A stretch of 64,000 nucleotides of DNA. Origin: Chitinophaga pinensis (GTDB taxonomy: Bacteria; Bacteroidota; Bacteroidia; M30B66). Under the pieces are notes generated by a model that saw nothing but the letters and a program-made list of their open reading frames with translations, was not told the origin of the DNA and did no database searches. Positions 1 to 8,978 of the stretch are shown piece after piece. Numbering within the stretch: position 1 is the first letter of the stretch; every line of letters starts with the position of its first letter. Both the position numbers and the translations under genes were made by a program. The stretch covers positions 1-64,000 of the forward strand of contig CAMCXT010000002.1 of NCBI GenBank assembly GCA_945883545.1. Direction: 5' to 3'.

Positions 1-1
1 A

Positions 2-1420
2 GTGGTGATCGGAGCAGGAATGGCAGGGCTTACGGCAGCGGCGCTATTGGTGAAGGAAGGAAAGTCGGTGCTGATACTTGAACGCAATTATCTTCCTGGT
101 GGATGCTCATCGTCGTATTTTCGAAAGGGATACATTTTCGAAAGTGGCGCCACAACTTTGGTAGGATTGGATGCAGGTATGCCATTGCGGACAGTCTTAG
201 ATGAAACGGGAATAATCTTAGATGCGCGAAAGCTGGAAGTTCCGATGCAGGTATTTCTGCCCGATGGGCTGATGTTGACTCGGTTTCAAGACCGCGATCA
301 ATGGATTGATGAAGCTCAAAGAGTTTTTGGAGGGAAGTGCATGGCCGAATTCTGGAAGTTCTGCTTCAAGATCAGCGATTTTGTTTGGGACAGTTCGAGG
401 CGATATCGGTTCTTCCCACCGCAGAAAATCGAAGATTGGTTTTCGTTGGTGAAGAATTTAAAAGTTGCCGATCCTTGGTTTGCGCGATATGCATTTACCT
501 CTACAGCCTCATTGTTAAAGCGATTCGGTTTGTACGAAAATGAAGCCTTTAAAACTTTTGTGAATGAGCAGTTGATGATCACTGCGCAAAATAAGATGGA
601 AGAAGTGAACGTGCTTTTTGGAGCTACGGCACTTTGCTACACAAATAGCGGCAACTATTATTTACCGGGCGGAATGGTGAGTATGGTGAAAGCATTTACT
701 GATTATATCGGGAATCAAGGAGGGCATTTGTTGCTTAGAACAGCGGCAGAGGCAATTGTTCCCAATGGAGAGAATTTCACCATTAAATTTGGAGAAGATG
801 CTGTGATCGCTCGATCGGTTGTTTCGGCTATTCCAATGAACAACTTGGCGAAACTTCTCCCCGAAAAACATCCATTAAAACTGAAGGCTACGCAGCAAAC
901 CATCGAAACCAAGAAGCTCAATTCGGCGCTTCAAATGAGCATTGTCTTGAAAGACCGTTTGTTTCCGAACTGTTTGCATTATCAGATTCATCAACCCAAT
1001 GGTGGAAGCATCTTTTTGAGCTTGAGCAGCGCCGACGATCGGTTGAGAAGTCCTGAAGGACATCGCGTTGCCTCCATCAGCACACATGCAAAAACAAGCG
1101 ATTATTTCGACTCAAATAAGCAAGATTGGGCAGAACAAGCCATCGAATTGCTCGTTAAAAGAGGCTTAATCAAATCTGAAGATATTATTTTGAAGCACGT
1201 TTCGGGTCCAGAAGAATGGTTACAATGGACTGGAAGAGCAGGTGGTTTCGTTGGTGGGTATCCACAATTCAAGGATGTTTTGCCATGGAAAATGAACAAG
1301 CACCAACTTGGCGCAAATATTTATGTATGCGGCGATTCTGTGTATCCTGGACAAGGTATTCCAGGTGTTGTGATGAATGGTTGGCAGGTGGCTGGCAGAT
1401 TGCTTCGGGATTCAGTTTAG
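2..1420 (+). CDS. CrtI/CrtISO-type FAD-dependent oxidoreductase (5' partial)
   Basis: The reading frame is open to the first base of the window, and the first visible residues are already the dinucleotide-binding strand, so the true start lies upstream. An FAD-binding GxGxxG motif is at visible residues 4-9, followed by an acidic strand end (LILER) and the GGCSSS and ESGATTL stretches typical of the phytoene desaturase / carotenoid isomerase / retinol saturase superfamily. The C-terminus has the matching FAD motif GDSVYPGQGIPGV near residue 445. The 472 visible residues are close to the usual 490-500. Family members desaturate or isomerise carotenoids; which reaction this one catalyses cannot be told. 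No other carotenoid gene is visible, but the upstream neighbourhood is missing. Confidence 0.85.
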   Translation: MVIGAGMAGLTAAALLVKEGKSVLILERNYLPGGCSSSYFRKGYIFESGATTLVGLDAGMPLRTVLDETGIILDARKLEVPMQVFLPDGLMLTRFQDRDQWIDEAQRVFGGKCMAEFWKFCFKISDFVWDSSRRYRFFPPQKIEDWFSLVKNLKVADPWFARYAFTSTASLLKRFGLYENEAFKTFVNEQLMITAQNKMEEVNVLFGATALCYTNSGNYYLPGGMVSMVKAFTDYIGNQGGHLLLRTAAEAIVPNGENFTIKFGEDAVIARSVVSAIPMNNLAKLLPEKHPLKLKATQQTIETKKLNSALQMSIVLKDRLFPNCLHYQIHQPNGGSIFLSLSSADDRLRSPEGHRVASISTHAKTSDYFDSNKQDWAEQAIELLVKRGLIKSEDIILKHVSGPEEWLQWTGRAGGFVGGYPQFKDVLPWKMNKHQLGANIYVCGDSVYPGQGIPGVVMNGWQVAGRLLRDSV

Positions 1421-1438
1421 ATCCATAGAAGAATAGAT

Positions 1439-1446
1439 TATATTTG
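1439..1446 (+). promoter_or_regulatory. Candidate -7 promoter element (TATATTTG)
   Basis: Exact match to the Bacteroidota -7 consensus TAnnTTTG, 24 nt before the ATG at 1471. No TTG at the expected -33 distance, so the call rests on the -7 box alone. Confidence 0.4.
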
Positions 1447-1470
1447 ATTTTCGAGAATGAGCCTATTCGA

Positions 1471-1989
1471 ATGATCAAAAAATTCCTAGTCACAACATTG
1501 CTTTTGTTTTCAGCATTTCAATCTGATGCTCAAAATATTGTTTTGGCTCCACAAGTGATTTCTAGTCAGGGCCAGCATTTTCAAAATGCACAATTCGAAC
1601 TTTCATGGACAGTTGGCGAAATGTCGGCAGTGAGCACATTGTCGTCAGGAAATAACATTTTCACACAAGGCTTCCACCAGCCCGACAAATTTACCATAGC
1701 ATTTACTGAAGATCTAATGTCGACTTGGTCGGCGGGTTTGTACCCGAATCCTGCTGATGCCTATGTTACACTTTCTCTCAATGCTGTAAACAATACAGAA
1801 ATGGTGGTTGAAATCCTTGATGCTGCAGGAAAATTGGTGAGGAGTCCACAAATGCTTCAAGTATTCCCAGGGCAGCAGCAAATCGATTTCCCGTTAACTG
1901 ATTTTTCAAGTGGCATTTATCTTCTACGACTTACTACTGTTGATAGAAAGTACCAACGCAGTTATAGATTCAATAAGTCGCATTCTTGA
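1471..1989 (+). CDS. Small secreted protein with T9SS type A sorting domain
   Basis: A 172-residue protein. The ATG at 1471 is chosen over an upstream TTG at 1444 because it begins a clean signal peptide (MIKKFLVTTLLLFSAFQSDAQ, cleavage after AQ) and because a -7 promoter box lies at 1439-1446. After a short N-terminal region (about residues 22-80), the last 80 residues form a Por-secretion tail: LYPNPA, a central VEILDAAGKLV strand, and the GIYLLRL motif. This tail targets proteins to the type IX secretion system and cell-surface anchoring. The mature N-terminal part is too short for a recognisable enzyme domain, so the function of the passenger is unknown. Confidence 0.85.
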   Translation: MIKKFLVTTLLLFSAFQSDAQNIVLAPQVISSQGQHFQNAQFELSWTVGEMSAVSTLSSGNNIFTQGFHQPDKFTIAFTEDLMSTWSAGLYPNPADAYVTLSLNAVNNTEMVVEILDAAGKLVRSPQMLQVFPGQQQIDFPLTDFSSGIYLLRLTTVDRKYQRSYRFNKSHS

Positions 1990-2039
1990 TTTATCAAACT
2001 TCCTGTAAATGGTCGAAATCTAAACTGTTTCGTCCCTTT

Positions 2040-2921
2040 TTATTTTGAATTTAGAGAGTCTTTTGCTGCTTGAAGTAATTCGGAAGCCATCAAATCTTCA
2101 GGGTTCAATTTTGTAGCCATTTCGAGGTCTTCAAGGGCAAGTTTGAATTTCCCTTCCCGCATATAATATTCTGCTCTTCCAAAATAGTAGTAAGAATATT
2201 TTGGGTACAATTTGATGGCTTGTTCTAAGTCGGGAAGGCCTTTTTCTGGTTTGAATTGGTTGAGATAAACAATTCCACGTTGAAACCAAGCATCAGGGAA
2301 TTTTGGATCCAATGAAATGCTTTTGGAAAAATCAGCAATCGCTTTGTCGAAATCTAAAAACCGTTGAATCGAGGTTCCGGAACTTCGGTCTTCATCGAAA
2401 AATCTTGAGTGTAAATAACCTCGGTAATACCATGAAAGATGGTAGTTTGAATCTCTACGAATAGCTTCGTTTAGCTCTGCTAAGGTTTGGTCGAAGGCAT
2501 CTTGGTAATAATGAATTTTCGATTTCTCTATCCATACTTCTGCACCAATTCGGCCTGATAGAAAATTGATTTTTTGGAGCACTCGAACAGCTTGAACGGT
2601 ATCTCCAGAATCGGCAAGTGCACGGGCAAGTTCCAATGAAGCATCATGGCAATCGGGCCATTTTTTAACTGCATATTGAAGATCTTCGATTGATTTTCGA
2701 AATTTCTGGATGCGTCGAAATCCAGATGCTCTTATTTGAAATGCCTTGCAAGAAGAGTCGCCTTGTGCTAAAAGCGAATTGATTTCTACGATTGCTCCTA
2801 AGTAATCCTCTTGCTGTAGTTCGCTTTCAGCCCGCGCCAAATAGTCGACCTTTGACTTACAAGAAGCTAAAATCAACAGTACTACGAAAGAAAAGAGTTT
2901 GCCGAAAGTGTGCTTATTCAT
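2040..2921 (-). CDS. TPR-repeat lipoprotein
   Basis: A 293-residue protein with a lipoprotein signal ending in the lipobox LASC (Cys21). The rest is tandem tetratricopeptide repeats, visible as recurring A..D..YA and W..RG..Y motifs (for example WYYRGYLHSRF and WFQRGIVYLNQ). TPR proteins scaffold other proteins; here it would be tethered to the inner or outer membrane on the periplasmic side. Its start overlaps the end of the upstream HTTM gene by 8 bp, so the two are translationally coupled and probably act together. No enzyme motif is present. Confidence 0.85.
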   Translation of the reverse strand: MNKHTFGKLFSFVVLLILASCKSKVDYLARAESELQQEDYLGAIVEINSLLAQGDSSCKAFQIRASGFRRIQKFRKSIEDLQYAVKKWPDCHDASLELARALADSGDTVQAVRVLQKINFLSGRIGAEVWIEKSKIHYYQDAFDQTLAELNEAIRRDSNYHLSWYYRGYLHSRFFDEDRSSGTSIQRFLDFDKAIADFSKSISLDPKFPDAWFQRGIVYLNQFKPEKGLPDLEQAIKLYPKYSYYYFGRAEYYMREGKFKLALEDLEMATKLNPEDLMASELLQAAKDSLNSK

Positions 2922-4290
2922 AGCCGGAATTACCCAGCAAACTTAAGGTTTCATCGGTATATGTGATACAATCAGCTTGTCGACCATTTACCGAAGTACA
3001 ACTCAATGCTTCAATTTCAAGTGCGTCTTGTGAAATCCGCAATTCTGGTTTCGATTTCAGTTGATGGATGAAACTTTTTACCATGATAGGATCTTCTGCT
3101 AGGCGCTGTTGTTGAATTGGTGTGAGATATTGATCAATCGCAATAGGCTCTGAAGAACCGGTTTTTCTATCCACTTTATAAAAAGCCACCGAATTCTTGT
3201 GGTGATTTATTCTCACATCCCAGGAAAAATGAAATGCGGTATCAGCCCATTGAATACTGCCCATTTTGAGGTACATCCCAACAGGCAACATAACTTGTGC
3301 GCTGAGGAATAACATAGCAATAATTGGAAACAATCGTTTGTAACGGTATGCCAGCATGTAAGAACCACCAGGCTTGAATACGTCTGCTTTAAATTGGAAA
3401 ACGTCGTATAGGAAATATGACACTCCAGAAGCCACCCGATGAATTTTCTCGGCTGGCAGAAAAATCGTGCATGAAAGCACAATTAACAAAGGAAAAATCC
3501 CTGTTGGCAGCAAAATCATTCCAAGAATTTGCACCATTACAACGGCCCAAAATGCACGGGTTGAAGTTTTAGGATCGAGTAGAAAATGGGGCAGGATAAA
3601 GTCGAAAATTACCAAGAGCCAAGACAGGGAAATTGCCAGCCATCCGTTGTTAGCGATTATGGCACTGTTAAATCCGGCTTGCGCGGCAATGTCTTGCAAC
3701 CACAATGAAACAGGAATGCCCGAATAAAGCCAATCGGAATTCAACTTTGCCATTCCTGCAAAGAAAAACACCATGATGACTTGCACTTTGAAAACAAGCA
3801 AAAGCCAACGTGGAGCGAAATCAACTCTTAGGGTTGGCTTTCTAATTAAATCGATAGAAAATAAACGGTGCGCTGGAGAAAAAATGAGCATGACAGCCAG
3901 CAGCATCACAAGGTAATAATAGCTTAAATATGAAGCCTTGTCGATAAATGAAACATAGGCAAACAACAACGTGAAGGTGGATGCCGCAATTCTAAAAAAC
4001 CAACCAGCGGCGAGCATTAAGGCCGAAACGGATATCAAAAGAAAAACCATGATCATGCCCCAAAAAGGCAAAGGACGCATCCATTCTAAACCTTCATAAG
4101 GGAAATGCATCACTTGACGCGAAAAGACTTCCGAAACTCGACCAGTCAAAATCATGAGTACTCCCCATGCCGCCATAGTGAAGCCAAACGCTATTCGTAG
4201 CGCCACCAAAGGGTAAAGTGAGGCAGGCTTGTAAAGGCCTTCAAGGTTGTTGGTCCAAGTGCGGACGATGTTCTTCAACAGCGCATTCAT
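2914..4290 (-). CDS. HTTM-domain (vitamin K-dependent carboxylase-like) membrane protein
   Basis: A 458-residue integral membrane protein with roughly eight to ten hydrophobic segments in the first 340 residues and a soluble C-terminal part (about 345-458). The motif FFFAGMAKLNSDWL (residues 175-188, Lys182) matches the HTTM/gamma-carboxylase signature, in which the equivalent lysine of animal gamma-glutamyl carboxylase is the active-site base. Bacterial HTTM proteins are widespread and mostly uncharacterised. The gene overlaps the TPR lipoprotein downstream by 8 bp. A short upstream region (4291-4402) carries an inverted repeat shared with the divergent barrel gene. Substrate and reaction are not known. 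Confidence 0.8.
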   Translation of the reverse strand: MNALLKNIVRTWTNNLEGLYKPASLYPLVALRIAFGFTMAAWGVLMILTGRVSEVFSRQVMHFPYEGLEWMRPLPFWGMIMVFLLISVSALMLAAGWFFRIAASTFTLLFAYVSFIDKASYLSYYYLVMLLAVMLIFSPAHRLFSIDLIRKPTLRVDFAPRWLLLVFKVQVIMVFFFAGMAKLNSDWLYSGIPVSLWLQDIAAQAGFNSAIIANNGWLAISLSWLLVIFDFILPHFLLDPKTSTRAFWAVVMVQILGMILLPTGIFPLLIVLSCTIFLPAEKIHRVASGVSYFLYDVFQFKADVFKPGGSYMLAYRYKRLFPIIAMLFLSAQVMLPVGMYLKMGSIQWADTAFHFSWDVRINHHKNSVAFYKVDRKTGSSEPIAIDQYLTPIQQQRLAEDPIMVKSFIHQLKSKPELRISQDALEIEALSCTSVNGRQADCITYTDETLSLLGNSGYE

Positions 4291-4338
4291 AGTCCGTATT
4301 TATACCTAAATGTACAACCATTTTTGTAAATCAAAGAT

Positions 4339-4363
4339 TGTTTACATCAAACTTCTGTAAACA
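4339..4363. promoter_or_regulatory. Inverted repeat TGTTTAC-N11-GTAAACA between divergent genes
   Basis: A perfect 7-bp inverted repeat in the 112-bp divergent region of the HTTM operon and the barrel gene. It overlaps a plausible minus-strand promoter (TTG at 4364-4362, 22 nt, AATCTTTG at 4339-4332, 7 of 8 consensus positions). The position suits an operator for one or both genes; no binding protein can be named. Confidence 0.4.
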
Positions 4364-4402
4364 AATCTGCATTTCATTACTTTGTCGTCAAATTATACGC
4401 AT

Positions 4403-5110
4403 ATGTTTAAGTGGCTTTCGGCTTTCGTTTTTGCAGTATTTCTGTTGCCTGTTCAGGCACAAATTGCCCTTCGTGGAGGCTTTAGCGCTGGACCAACATT
4501 TATTTTAATGGAAGAAAACCAGCAGCTCAACAATGGTTTTTTTACTTCCACCAGAGCGGGCGCGAACCTTGGACTTAACCTATCTATGCAATCGGGCGAG
4601 CATTTTTGGAGCAGAGTGGGTGTGAATTACAACCGACTGAACTTCTCGATGAAGCAGAATACCTCAACCGAATACCGAATTGATTTCCGTTATGGGTTAA
4701 ACAACTTGGAAATTCCACTTCAGGTTGGCGTTACTGGCTACTTGGGTTCGTTGAAACACCGAGAATACCTAGGTGTAGCCTATGTAAATCGTTTGGGAAG
4801 AGACTTCAAAACGACCCTTAGCGGAGACAGTGCATCAGTTTATGCTTATTCCACTCCCGAATCGGTTGTGAAATCATCGTATCTCGCATTTGTGGCGGGA
4901 TTGGAAGTTGGAACTGAATTTAAGAATGATGCAGGTTTATTTTTCGGACTCAGTATGCGTTACAATCCTGAAACACAATACAGCAGTTCGTTCAACACGG
5001 CTGTTTTTGGCAACCAACTCGCATCCACAAAAGGCAATTATTTGATGCTTGAAATCACCTACTACCTTCCACGGTTTTCTTATTGGTTTAAGCGCGACTT
5101 CACGTATTAA
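4403..5110 (+). CDS. Outer-membrane beta-barrel protein (porin-like, PF13568 type)
   Basis: A 235-residue protein from the ATG at 4403, which begins a signal peptide (MFKWLSAFVFAVFLLPVQAQ); a TTG seven codons upstream would put seven residues before it. The mature part is a series of alternating-hydrophobicity strands rich in Tyr, Phe, Gly and Asn (GANLGLNLSMQ, RVGVNYNRLNF, LEIPLQVGVTGYLG, YLMLEITYYLPRF), typical of small Bacteroidota barrels of the PorT-like type. A near-consensus -7 element (TTACTTTG) lies at 4377-4384. It ends directly against the stop codon of the convergent envC-like gene. Role and any ligand are unknown. Confidence 0.75.
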   Translation: MFKWLSAFVFAVFLLPVQAQIALRGGFSAGPTFILMEENQQLNNGFFTSTRAGANLGLNLSMQSGEHFWSRVGVNYNRLNFSMKQNTSTEYRIDFRYGLNNLEIPLQVGVTGYLGSLKHREYLGVAYVNRLGRDFKTTLSGDSASVYAYSTPESVVKSSYLAFVAGLEVGTEFKNDAGLFFGLSMRYNPETQYSSSFNTAVFGNQLASTKGNYLMLEITYYLPRFSYWFKRDFTY

Positions 5111-6400
5111 TTAACGTGCGATCCACAAAGCAGGATTAAGCTTTGTTTTCCCTTTCCAAATTTCAAGGTGCGCTTCGGTAACACCTTCATCGTTTTCTCC
5201 AGCATTACCGATCACTGTGCCGGTTTTAACTTTTTGCCCTTTCTCCACCACTACTCTTCCGAGGTTACTGTAAACAGTAAGGTATTCTCCGTGCTTGATG
5301 AGGATGGCATCGCCCGATCCAGGAATTGAAACAACACCCATCACTTCACCTTCATAAATCGCTTTTACAGGTGCATTTTTGCTTGTAGCGATGTCGATTC
5401 CATTGTTGTAGGTTGTTATGCCTTTCAATACAGGATGTGCATGCGTTCCAAAGGTTTCGGTGATGGCTCCTTTGTCGACAGGCCATGGCAGTTTTCCTTG
5501 ATTGGCCTCGAATTTACCAGATAGCGCAGCCGTTTCAGGCGTCATTTTAATTTCTGGATTTGGCGTTGGGCGTTTTTCTGCTGGTTTAGCTGGGTCGACT
5601 GCTTTAGGCTTCGAGGCTGATGCCTTGGCTGCTTTAGCTTCTCTAGCTTTAACAGCGGCTCTTTCACGTGCAATTTCTCTTTCGATCACTTTGCGGATTT
5701 CAGCATCGAGTTTCTTTTTGGTAGCCTCTTTTTTGATTAGCTCTTTTTTGAGTGTCTTCTCCTTTTTCTGGAGTTTAGACAAGGTGCTCTCCTGCTCCTT
5801 TTTTTCAATGCTCAATTCCTTTTTCTCCTGCTCTTCATTGCCCAACAATGCTTGTTTTGAGTTGAGGTCGGTACGGAGCACCTGCATTTTTCCACTGAGT
5901 TCGTTCTGCGCATATTCAATCAAACGCGCCTGCTCTTTTCGGTAAGTGGTGTAGGTTTTCAAATAATACAAGCGCTTGTAGGCTTGCTGAATGTTTTGTG
6001 CTGAAAAGAAAAGCAACAGTGCCGAACGTTGGTTTCTATTCATATAAGCCCGTTTCACCAAGCGAGAATAAGTTTCCCGCATCCGTGAAAGATCGAACTG
6101 CAATTCTTGAATTCGCTTCGAATTGGTTGTAATTGTCGAGTTTAAGAGGTTGATCTCCGTTTGGATGGTGTTGATCAACCGCATCCTATCGGCAAGTTTC
6201 TTATTGAGCGCCTTGAGTTGGGAGAGTGAGGCCGTTTTGTTTTTTCGTGTTTCAAGAATAAGCTGACTGGTTTGACGGATCTCTTCCTGTAAGGCCTTTT
6301 TGCGAGACTCAAGGTCTGATTTGCTTGCTTGCCCTTTCAATCCCATTGGAAGAAGCAACAAAACGATGCAGCAGTATTTAACGAATCGGCTCATATCCAT
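5111..6400 (-). CDS. EnvC-like murein hydrolase activator (M23/LytM domain)
   Basis: A 429-residue exported protein: signal peptide (about 1-24), a long Lys/Glu/Gln-rich coiled coil (about 25-260), an Ala/Pro/Lys linker, and a C-terminal LytM/M23 domain (about 316-425). The zinc sites of active M23 endopeptidases look degenerate: the expected H.GxD reads NNGID (residues 332-336) and the final HxH reads AHLEIW (410-415). This fits EnvC-type activators of cell-division amidases, which have lost catalysis. A second ATG at codon 3 (6394) is equally possible. The start overlaps the DUF4292 gene by 17-23 bp, so it is the last gene of a long envelope operon. Confidence 0.82.
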   Translation of the reverse strand: MDMSRFVKYCCIVLLLLPMGLKGQASKSDLESRKKALQEEIRQTSQLILETRKNKTASLSQLKALNKKLADRMRLINTIQTEINLLNSTITTNSKRIQELQFDLSRMRETYSRLVKRAYMNRNQRSALLLFFSAQNIQQAYKRLYYLKTYTTYRKEQARLIEYAQNELSGKMQVLRTDLNSKQALLGNEEQEKKELSIEKKEQESTLSKLQKKEKTLKKELIKKEATKKKLDAEIRKVIEREIARERAAVKAREAKAAKASASKPKAVDPAKPAEKRPTPNPEIKMTPETAALSGKFEANQGKLPWPVDKGAITETFGTHAHPVLKGITTYNNGIDIATSKNAPVKAIYEGEVMGVVSIPGSGDAILIKHGEYLTVYSNLGRVVVEKGQKVKTGTVIGNAGENDEGVTEAHLEIWKGKTKLNPALWIAR

Positions 6401-7226
6401 CAGGAATATTAAATGGAAGATTTAATTCCTTGTTCAGCGCGATTTTGGAGTATTCAAGTGCGATTTTTAGCTCTTTTTTGGCAGAAGCTTCAATGTTTAT
6501 TTTCGCTGGAACGCTCAATCCATCAATCGTTTCAAAGGCATTGTAGTGCACACTGAACTTTCTTGTTGGTCGATAATCTTGCATTTCCATTCTCGTAATT
6601 TTCTGCTGAACAGGCGAATACCAAATTTCTTGGGTTAGAATCTGGGGCGGTTCCAGTTCGTTTTCCCTTTTGATTTTTCGAAACTTCAAGGTGCTCAGAA
6701 CAAGTTCTGCATTTTCGCGGTCTTGGATGTATTTATCCACACTGTAATGTAAATAGGCATTGCCGATCAAAACCGATTGAATCATTTTGAAATTTACATC
6801 AACTTGGAGCATGTTGTTGAGGTAAGCGAACCCTCCTTTGAAGTAGGTCGAGTTCAATCGATTGATGAACCGAACCGAATCTTTGTCGATCAGCACACGA
6901 GCGACCTCAATGCCCAAAGCTGGGGATATCGACATCCAGATGGCTGAATCTTTACAAATTCTTAAATTGGCATTGAACGACCTGTTTTCTTTGTCGATTG
7001 TGGCATCCACGTTTACACGTGCCGAGAACCAACGGGTATTCAAGTCGCTGCCTTTTACCACTGATGCTAGGCTATCAGCATTTTCGGTCGCTGGTGGAAC
7101 TTCAATAGCTTGAACAGGAATTGGCTTTGTGACTTCTGGTTTTCTTGTTCTGCAGCTATTGAGCAGAAAAATAGCAACCATTAAAAACAGCAATACAAAC
7201 GAAGCGTGTTCTCGATTCAATTTCAC
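6378..7226 (-). CDS. DUF4292 lipoprotein
   Basis: A 282-residue lipoprotein with Cys25 in the lipobox LNSC. The body matches the DUF4292 family of Bacteroidota as I know it: strands such as AIWMSISPALGIEVARVLIDKDSVRFINR and a C-terminal LEYSKIALNKELNLPFNIPDGYEPI. The fold resembles LolA/LolB-like open barrels that carry lipoproteins or lipids across the periplasm, but that is family-level inference. It sits between a TPR lipoprotein (4-bp overlap at its start) and the EnvC-like gene (overlap at its end), an order I recognise from other Bacteroidota. Confidence 0.8.
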   Translation of the reverse strand: MKLNREHASFVLLFLMVAIFLLNSCRTRKPEVTKPIPVQAIEVPPATENADSLASVVKGSDLNTRWFSARVNVDATIDKENRSFNANLRICKDSAIWMSISPALGIEVARVLIDKDSVRFINRLNSTYFKGGFAYLNNMLQVDVNFKMIQSVLIGNAYLHYSVDKYIQDRENAELVLSTLKFRKIKRENELEPPQILTQEIWYSPVQQKITRMEMQDYRPTRKFSVHYNAFETIDGLSVPAKINIEASAKKELKIALEYSKIALNKELNLPFNIPDGYEPIR

Positions 7227-8965
7227 TCGATCAGATTTTGGTTGTTGATTTTCTGGTCTAGTTTTTCACCTGTGCTGCCAAGCTCTTTGGCTCTTTTCCA
7301 AAAATCGAGAGCATCGGCTGTTTTGCCGAGCTTCCATAGGATATCGCCTTTGTGTTCTACGATTGTTCCGCTTTTCATGCCTCCACTTTCGATGGCTTTA
7401 TCGATCCAAATTGCTGCATTCTGATAGTCGGCTTGTTGGTAATAAATCCATGCCTTGGTGTCGAGAAACGAAGGATTGTTTGGCTTTAAATCGTTGCATT
7501 TGGTGCTGAGTTCCAATGCGCGTTCTAATTTGTCTTTTCGCACCGATAAATAATATGCGAAATTGTTGAGTACATAGGTATTGTTGGCATCGTAACGCAG
7601 CGCTTTCTCATAGGCTTCATCGCTTTCTTTGAATTGCTTGGTGGCGTTATAGGAATCTCCAAGCGATGCGAAAAACTGTGCTGATAAGGCATTGTTGCCT
7701 ACTGTGATTTCTGCTCCTCCTTTGAGTGATTCGATGGCTGATTCATATTGCTTAAGTTGAATCGAAGAAATCCCTTTGTACAAGTAAAATACTGGTGATG
7801 TAGGAAAGAGCTCAATCGCTTCAGTGCTCAGCTCCACTACTCTTTTATGATTCTTAAGCTCAGATTCGATCATGAGCAATTGGTTCCAAACTCCGAAAAC
7901 GCTTTTGTCGTCTAGTAAAACCTTTTCGAATTGCTCACGCGCCTCTTCCATTTTTCCTTCTCGGTATAGGAAATCTCCGTAAACAGCTCTTGCTCTGGAT
8001 GATTCTGGATGAGCTGCTACCATCAAGCTACACAATTCCATCGCTTGCACTGAAAGCTCAGGATATTGCATGCTGAGTTCGTAATACGACGATAACACCT
8101 GAAGTTTTAAATCTACGTCTGTGTTCGGATTGCCCATGGCTTTCCGAAGGGCTTCAACAGATTTTTCTTTGTCGCCAGTTCTGCGATAGTACTCAGCAAG
8201 CGAAAAATAAACACTTGCATTTGTTGGATCAATTCGAACGACTTCTAAGTATTCCTTGAGCGCATTTTCGTCTTGGCCTTGCTCCTCGTAAATTTCTGCA
8301 AGAAAGCCTCTGTAGCTGACTTCATCCGGAAAGGCATTCATCAATTTTCGAATCTCGTCGATCGCCTTCTCGGGCTTTCTCATGCGCATGTAAAGCGACT
8401 TTTTCTGAACAGCAAATTCTTCACTGATGCCCATTTGGCTTTCCAATTTATCGAAAATTTTTATGGCTTCATCGTATTTGCCAGTCATGGAATACGCATT
8501 GGCCAAAGTGTATTGGTACTCATCGTTTGCAGGATTTGCATCCGCAACAGCTTTGATCAATGGGGCAATTTTTTCCAATTTCCCTGTGCGCTCATAAATG
8601 TTAGCTAGAGAAAGTTTGTACCAAATATTCTTCGTGTCGAATTTGATGGCTTGTTGTCCACTAATTTCAGCTAGATCGGCATTTCCGTTTTGCAGATACA
8701 TTTGAGAAAGCTCATAATGGGCTGCTGCGTTTCTTGGATTGATGCGGATTGCCTGAGAAAATTTGGCAATCGACTGTGGGTAATTTCCAAGCATTTTGTC
8801 TTTCGATGCTTCGAAAAACAGGTACGCAAAATCGAGCTCCTCTTTTTCGGTAAGCACAGACGACGACGATGGTGTTGCTACTGCAGCCTGCTTTTGAGGC
8901 GATTTACAGGCTACACATGCCGTTGTGAGAATAATGTAAAAGGCAAAACGGGAAATAATATTCAT
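7223..8965 (-). CDS. Large TPR lipoprotein
   Basis: A 580-residue lipoprotein (Cys20 in the lipobox VAC) made almost wholly of tetratricopeptide repeats, about 14 of them, with clear units such as AAAHYELSQMYLQNG and YVLNNFAYYLSVRKD. It starts 13 bp after the nucleotidyltransferase gene and overlaps the DUF4292 gene by 4 bp (ATGA), so it lies inside one operon with envelope genes. TPR solenoids of this size usually assemble multi-protein complexes; a periplasmic or outer-membrane scaffold is the likeliest role. Partner proteins are unknown. Confidence 0.85.
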   Translation of the reverse strand: MNIISRFAFYIILTTACVACKSPQKQAAVATPSSSSVLTEKEELDFAYLFFEASKDKMLGNYPQSIAKFSQAIRINPRNAAAHYELSQMYLQNGNADLAEISGQQAIKFDTKNIWYKLSLANIYERTGKLEKIAPLIKAVADANPANDEYQYTLANAYSMTGKYDEAIKIFDKLESQMGISEEFAVQKKSLYMRMRKPEKAIDEIRKLMNAFPDEVSYRGFLAEIYEEQGQDENALKEYLEVVRIDPTNASVYFSLAEYYRRTGDKEKSVEALRKAMGNPNTDVDLKLQVLSSYYELSMQYPELSVQAMELCSLMVAAHPESSRARAVYGDFLYREGKMEEAREQFEKVLLDDKSVFGVWNQLLMIESELKNHKRVVELSTEAIELFPTSPVFYLYKGISSIQLKQYESAIESLKGGAEITVGNNALSAQFFASLGDSYNATKQFKESDEAYEKALRYDANNTYVLNNFAYYLSVRKDKLERALELSTKCNDLKPNNPSFLDTKAWIYYQQADYQNAAIWIDKAIESGGMKSGTIVEHKGDILWKLGKTADALDFWKRAKELGSTGEKLDQKINNQNLIE

Positions 8966-8978
8966 TAGCTAATTAGGT

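Noticed and set aside
5502-5945. 147-codon plus-strand frame opposite the envC-like coiled coil
   Set aside because: Its Ser/Phe-rich sequence is the complement of a Lys/Glu coiled coil; no start context or domain.
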